Origin: Flavobacterium pectinovorum
Lineage (GTDB): Bacteria; Bacteroidota; Bacteroidia; Flavobacteriales; Flavobacteriaceae
Length of the DNA stretch: 64,000 bases
Direction: 5' to 3'
Assembly: GCF_006438875.1 (NCBI RefSeq)
Contig: NZ_RCZH01000005.1
Coordinates: 310,001 to 374,000 of the forward strand
Part shown: positions 62,122-64,000 of the stretch, one piece after another
How positions within the stretch are numbered: position 1 is the first letter of the stretch
Layout: the number at the start of each line of letters is the position of its first letter
Notes under the pieces: model-generated
Databases searched by the model: none
Told to the model about the DNA's origin: nothing
The model's input: the letters and a program-made list of their open reading frames with translations, nothing else
Made by a program: the position numbers and the translations under genes

Positions 62122-62367
62122 AGAGATCGGACATGAGATTATCAATTTTTCGAGGTTTCAGACTTTTAAAATCAAAAATAATTATCCAAAACTACCTGAT
62201 AAGATATTGTCAGGCACAATTTATTCCATCGGAACATTTCATTGGTAGTAGAATAAAAATAGATCGTGAGAAATATCGTCCTGTAAGGACGTTTGACAAA
62301 TGGTGTATTTAATCCGTATGCATTTTTGCCGTTATTATTTATAAAATCAAACGTTCCTACGGAACGT

Positions 62368-62485
62368 AAAAAATGCTGTATTTATTTGATTACCAATGAA
62401 ATGTTCCGATGGAACAAAAAAAAAATAAAAAATGCTGTATTTATTTGACTACCGATGAGATGTTCCGATGGAAACAAAAAAATAT
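62368..62485. repeat. Direct repeat of about 59 bp, two copies
   Basis: Copies start at 62368 and 62427. Shared words: AAAATGCTGTATTTATTTGA, TACCRATGARATGTTCCGAT GGAA. Each has a small palindrome TTCCGATGGAA. A related word CGTTCCTACGGAACG lies just before at 62352-62366. Confidence 0.8.
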
Positions 62486-62645
62486 AAAAATATGTATCTT
62501 AAATAATGAAATGGATTTATTTTCTAATAATCGAAATAAAGAAGCAACCTGACGTGATATTGTCCTTAACAACTTGTTCCATTAAGTTAAGCTTTTTATA
62601 AACTAAAATTTAATCTCGCAAAATCGCAAAGCTTAAACACAATAT

Positions 62646-62762
62646 TGTCAATTTCGATCCCGAGGCTTCGGGAGAGAAATCCTCGCGAGAAGCTCGACAA
62701 AGATTGGATTTTCGTTGCGGAGTTACTTGCGAGGATTTCTCCTCTATCGAAATGACAAAATC
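62646..62762. repeat. Solitary diverged copy of the 161-171 bp hairpin repeat
   Basis: Matches the array at 10629-11455: GTCAATTTCGATCCCGAGGC TTCGGGAGAGAAATC..., loop words AGCTCGACAAAGATTGG and right arm GGATTTCTCCTCTATCGAAA TGAC. The stem carries compensatory changes (TCCTCGCGAG / CTTGCGAGGA) instead of ATCACAC / GTGTGAT. Confidence 0.85.
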
Positions 62763-62871
62763 TTTGCGATTTTGCTCTTTTATGAGAGATTTATGTGCTT
62801 CACTATCAAAGATGTATGATATTTGGCTTCGGGACTGTCGGGTTTAGAATTGCTTTTTTACAGTAATTTCT

Positions 62872-62908
62872 AAAAAAAAACCTCTCTAATAAAACAAATT
62901 AGAGAGGT
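62872..62908 (-). terminator. Terminator of the M1 aminopeptidase gene
   Basis: CCTCTCTAAT / ATTAGAGAGG stem followed by nine T residues on the minus strand, about 60 bp past the stop. Confidence 0.85.
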
Positions 62909-62969
62909 CTTGAAAAAGACATAATATTTAAAGTACTAATTATAAAATCATGTTTTTTTTTAAATTATT

Positions 62970-64000
62970 TTACTTACTTAATCTTTTGATTAAAAGCGTT
63001 ACATGTTTTTTAGTATCCTCGTCTAAAGTCGATAATGCTTTATCAGATTCTTCAGCTGAGTATTTTGACAATCCCGTTATTCCGGCAGCGATTACATTAT
63101 AAGATTGGTTTTTGATGCTTTCCTGCATTAATTCTTTGTAAGAAGCATCGCCAGTTCCAGCCAATTTTATAATTGCGGCTGCTCTCGCACTTGTCTTTTT
63201 ATCATTTTTTGCAATATTTAGCAAAGTCTTGATTGCTGCATCTTTGATTTGAGTGTCACTTAAATCAATTGCTTTTATACTTAGAACACGCAAATCATCT
63301 TGTTGATCTTCTAAACCTGCCAAAAGTATCAATTGTGAATCATGACTTTTCTCTTTTGTGGCATATTTTATCGCTTCGATTCTGTTATAATAAGACGGAA
63401 CATTTTTATATTGGAACAAATAATCCGCTACTTTTTTGTTGTCGATAACCTGACCAACTAAAATTTTATCAGGATCAAGATCTGTAAAAGTAGGCTGAGC
63501 AGGAACATCAAAACTGAAATTCTGCTCTCTTTGGTCAATCAAAATGTCTTTTCTAATCTTAGTTCCGTTTACATAAAAATCAACTTTTAATGGCAAACTA
63601 AAAGTTTGTACAGAACTTGCCTGAGTTTGTTTTACCGCAATTGTAGCTTTTCCGTTTGCATATCCATATTCTACGTTCAAGATTGGATTTCCTCCCTGAT
63701 AATACCATTGGTTAAAATACGGACTCCAGTCTTTTCCGGTAACTTCTTCCATTGCTAAACGCAATTGATGTGATTCTCCGGATTTGTATGCATTTGTTGT
63801 TAAGTAACGGTTTAACGATTTGAAAAACGCCTCGTCGCCCATTTGATTTTTTGCTGCATATAATATGATAGAACCTTTTGAGTAACTGATATTGTCAAAC
63901 ATATCTTCTTTGTCTTTGTAATAAAAACGTGCCAAAGGCGGACTAATTCCATCTTTTGAAGAACGCAGACAGTTTTGTAATTTCTCATAACGAGATCTGT
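62970..64000 (-). CDS. M1 family metallopeptidase, C-terminal part (cut by window edge)
   Basis: At least 343 aa; the frame is open through 64000, so the N-terminal part, signal peptide and HExxH zinc site lie outside. The TTG at 63935 is not a real start. Recognisable: YKDKEDMFDNISYSKGSIIL YAAKNQMGDEAF (Tyr of the M1 active site), KSGESHQLRLAMEEVTGKDW SPYFNQWYYQGGNPILNVEY (typical M1 end) and a HEAT-like helical tail (IKDAAIKTLLNIAKNDKKTS ARAAAIIKLAG). Zinc aminopeptidase; exported in related species. Ends in a strong terminator. Confidence 0.9.
   Translation of the reverse strand, partial: RSRYEKLQNCLRSSKDGISPPLARFYYKDKEDMFDNISYSKGSIILYAAKNQMGDEAFFKSLNRYLTTNAYKSGESHQLRLAMEEVTGKDWSPYFNQWYYQGGNPILNVEYGYANGKATIAVKQTQASSVQTFSLPLKVDFYVNGTKIRKDILIDQREQNFSFDVPAQPTFTDLDPDKILVGQVIDNKKVADYLFQYKNVPSYYNRIEAIKYATKEKSHDSQLILLAGLEDQQDDLRVLSIKAIDLSDTQIKDAAIKTLLNIAKNDKKTSARAAAIIKLAGTGDASYKELMQESIKNQSYNVIAAGITGLSKYSAEESDKALSTLDEDTKKHVTLLIKRLSK

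Larger units (their letters stand above)
61828..62969. other. 1.1-kb gene-free repeat region
   Basis: No credible gene. It holds hairpins at 61857-61886 and 62075-62121, the TTCCGATGGAA direct repeat (62368-62485), the solitary relative of the 161-171 bp repeat (62646-62762) and the terminator at 62872-62908. Codon-like patterns and start sites are absent. Confidence 0.8.

Noticed and set aside
1..64000. tRNA, rRNA, riboswitch and insertion sequence signatures
   Set aside because: Looked for on both strands by eye and none was convincing. Short RNAs could have been missed; a covariance-model search would settle it.

Overview
The window looks like a Flavobacterium-type chromosome (Bacteroidota, Flavobacteriia). 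The evidence is low GC, several exact TAnnTTTG -7 boxes, many SPII lipoproteins, two proteins with type IX secretion (T9SS) C-terminal domains, the gliding-motility isomerase GldI, Bacteroidota-style glutamine synthetases (GSII next to GSIII), a GH92 mannosidase and a GH35/GH109/DUF3472 saccharide cluster. No rRNA, tRNA, transposase, phage or CRISPR locus was recognised. The accessory DNA is mostly palindromic intergenic repeats.

Layout. 1-3.5 kb: a tandemly duplicated cassette (small secreted protein plus long hairpins) next to an AraC-type regulator whose promoter region resembles the cassette ends. 3.9-9.4 kb: secreted esterase, small lipoprotein, two paralogous T9SS cargo proteins. 9.5-15.2 kb: Alx/TerC membrane protein, a five-copy 161-171 bp hairpin array, then divergent GSII and GSIII genes. 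15.5-21.1 kb: a complete curli (type VIII secretion) operon: CsgA-like, CsgB-like, CsgH-like, CsgE, CsgF, a CsgG with an added beta-barrel-like domain, and a beta-propeller lipoprotein. 21.2-29 kb: purM, a GNAT acetyltransferase, small unknowns, a GH92 mannosidase. 29-34.8 kb: M61 protease, DUF2805, a fatty acid hydroxylase-family enzyme, a GlsB/aquaporin/DoxX membrane cluster, an EamA transporter. 35-39 kb: a folding operon (NrnA-like phosphoesterase, GldI, two cyclophilin-FKBP fusions). 39-44.2 kb: a split rhomboid, a CLC transporter of probable fluoride type, a RidA-family protein, CbpM/CbpA. 44.4-50.5 kb: small exported proteins, an MFS transporter, a PoxB-like enzyme, a 57-bp tandem array. 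50.7-56.8 kb: guaA, two LysM proteins, OsmC. 57-64 kb: the GH35/GH109/DUF3472 operon, 1.1 kb of repeats, and an M1 aminopeptidase cut by the window edge.

The most interesting points are these. (1) In the curli operon, csgE has no signal peptide of its own. It lies in the -1 frame behind the signal-peptide-bearing CsgH-like gene, and the junction is an A10-G run containing A_AAA_AAG, the slippery heptamer known from E. coli dnaX. (2) The split rhomboid gene has the same heptamer at its junction, again with the -1 frame restoring the full-length protein; that rhomboid also lacks the catalytic His and the HxxxN Asn. (3) A 16-bp hairpin between the csgA-like and csgB-like genes could set the subunit:nucleator ratio. 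(4) A roughly 17-bp palindrome of the form ATCCCGARGYYTCGGGA is built into two unrelated intergenic repeat families, which suggests a small element that inserts or converts on its own.
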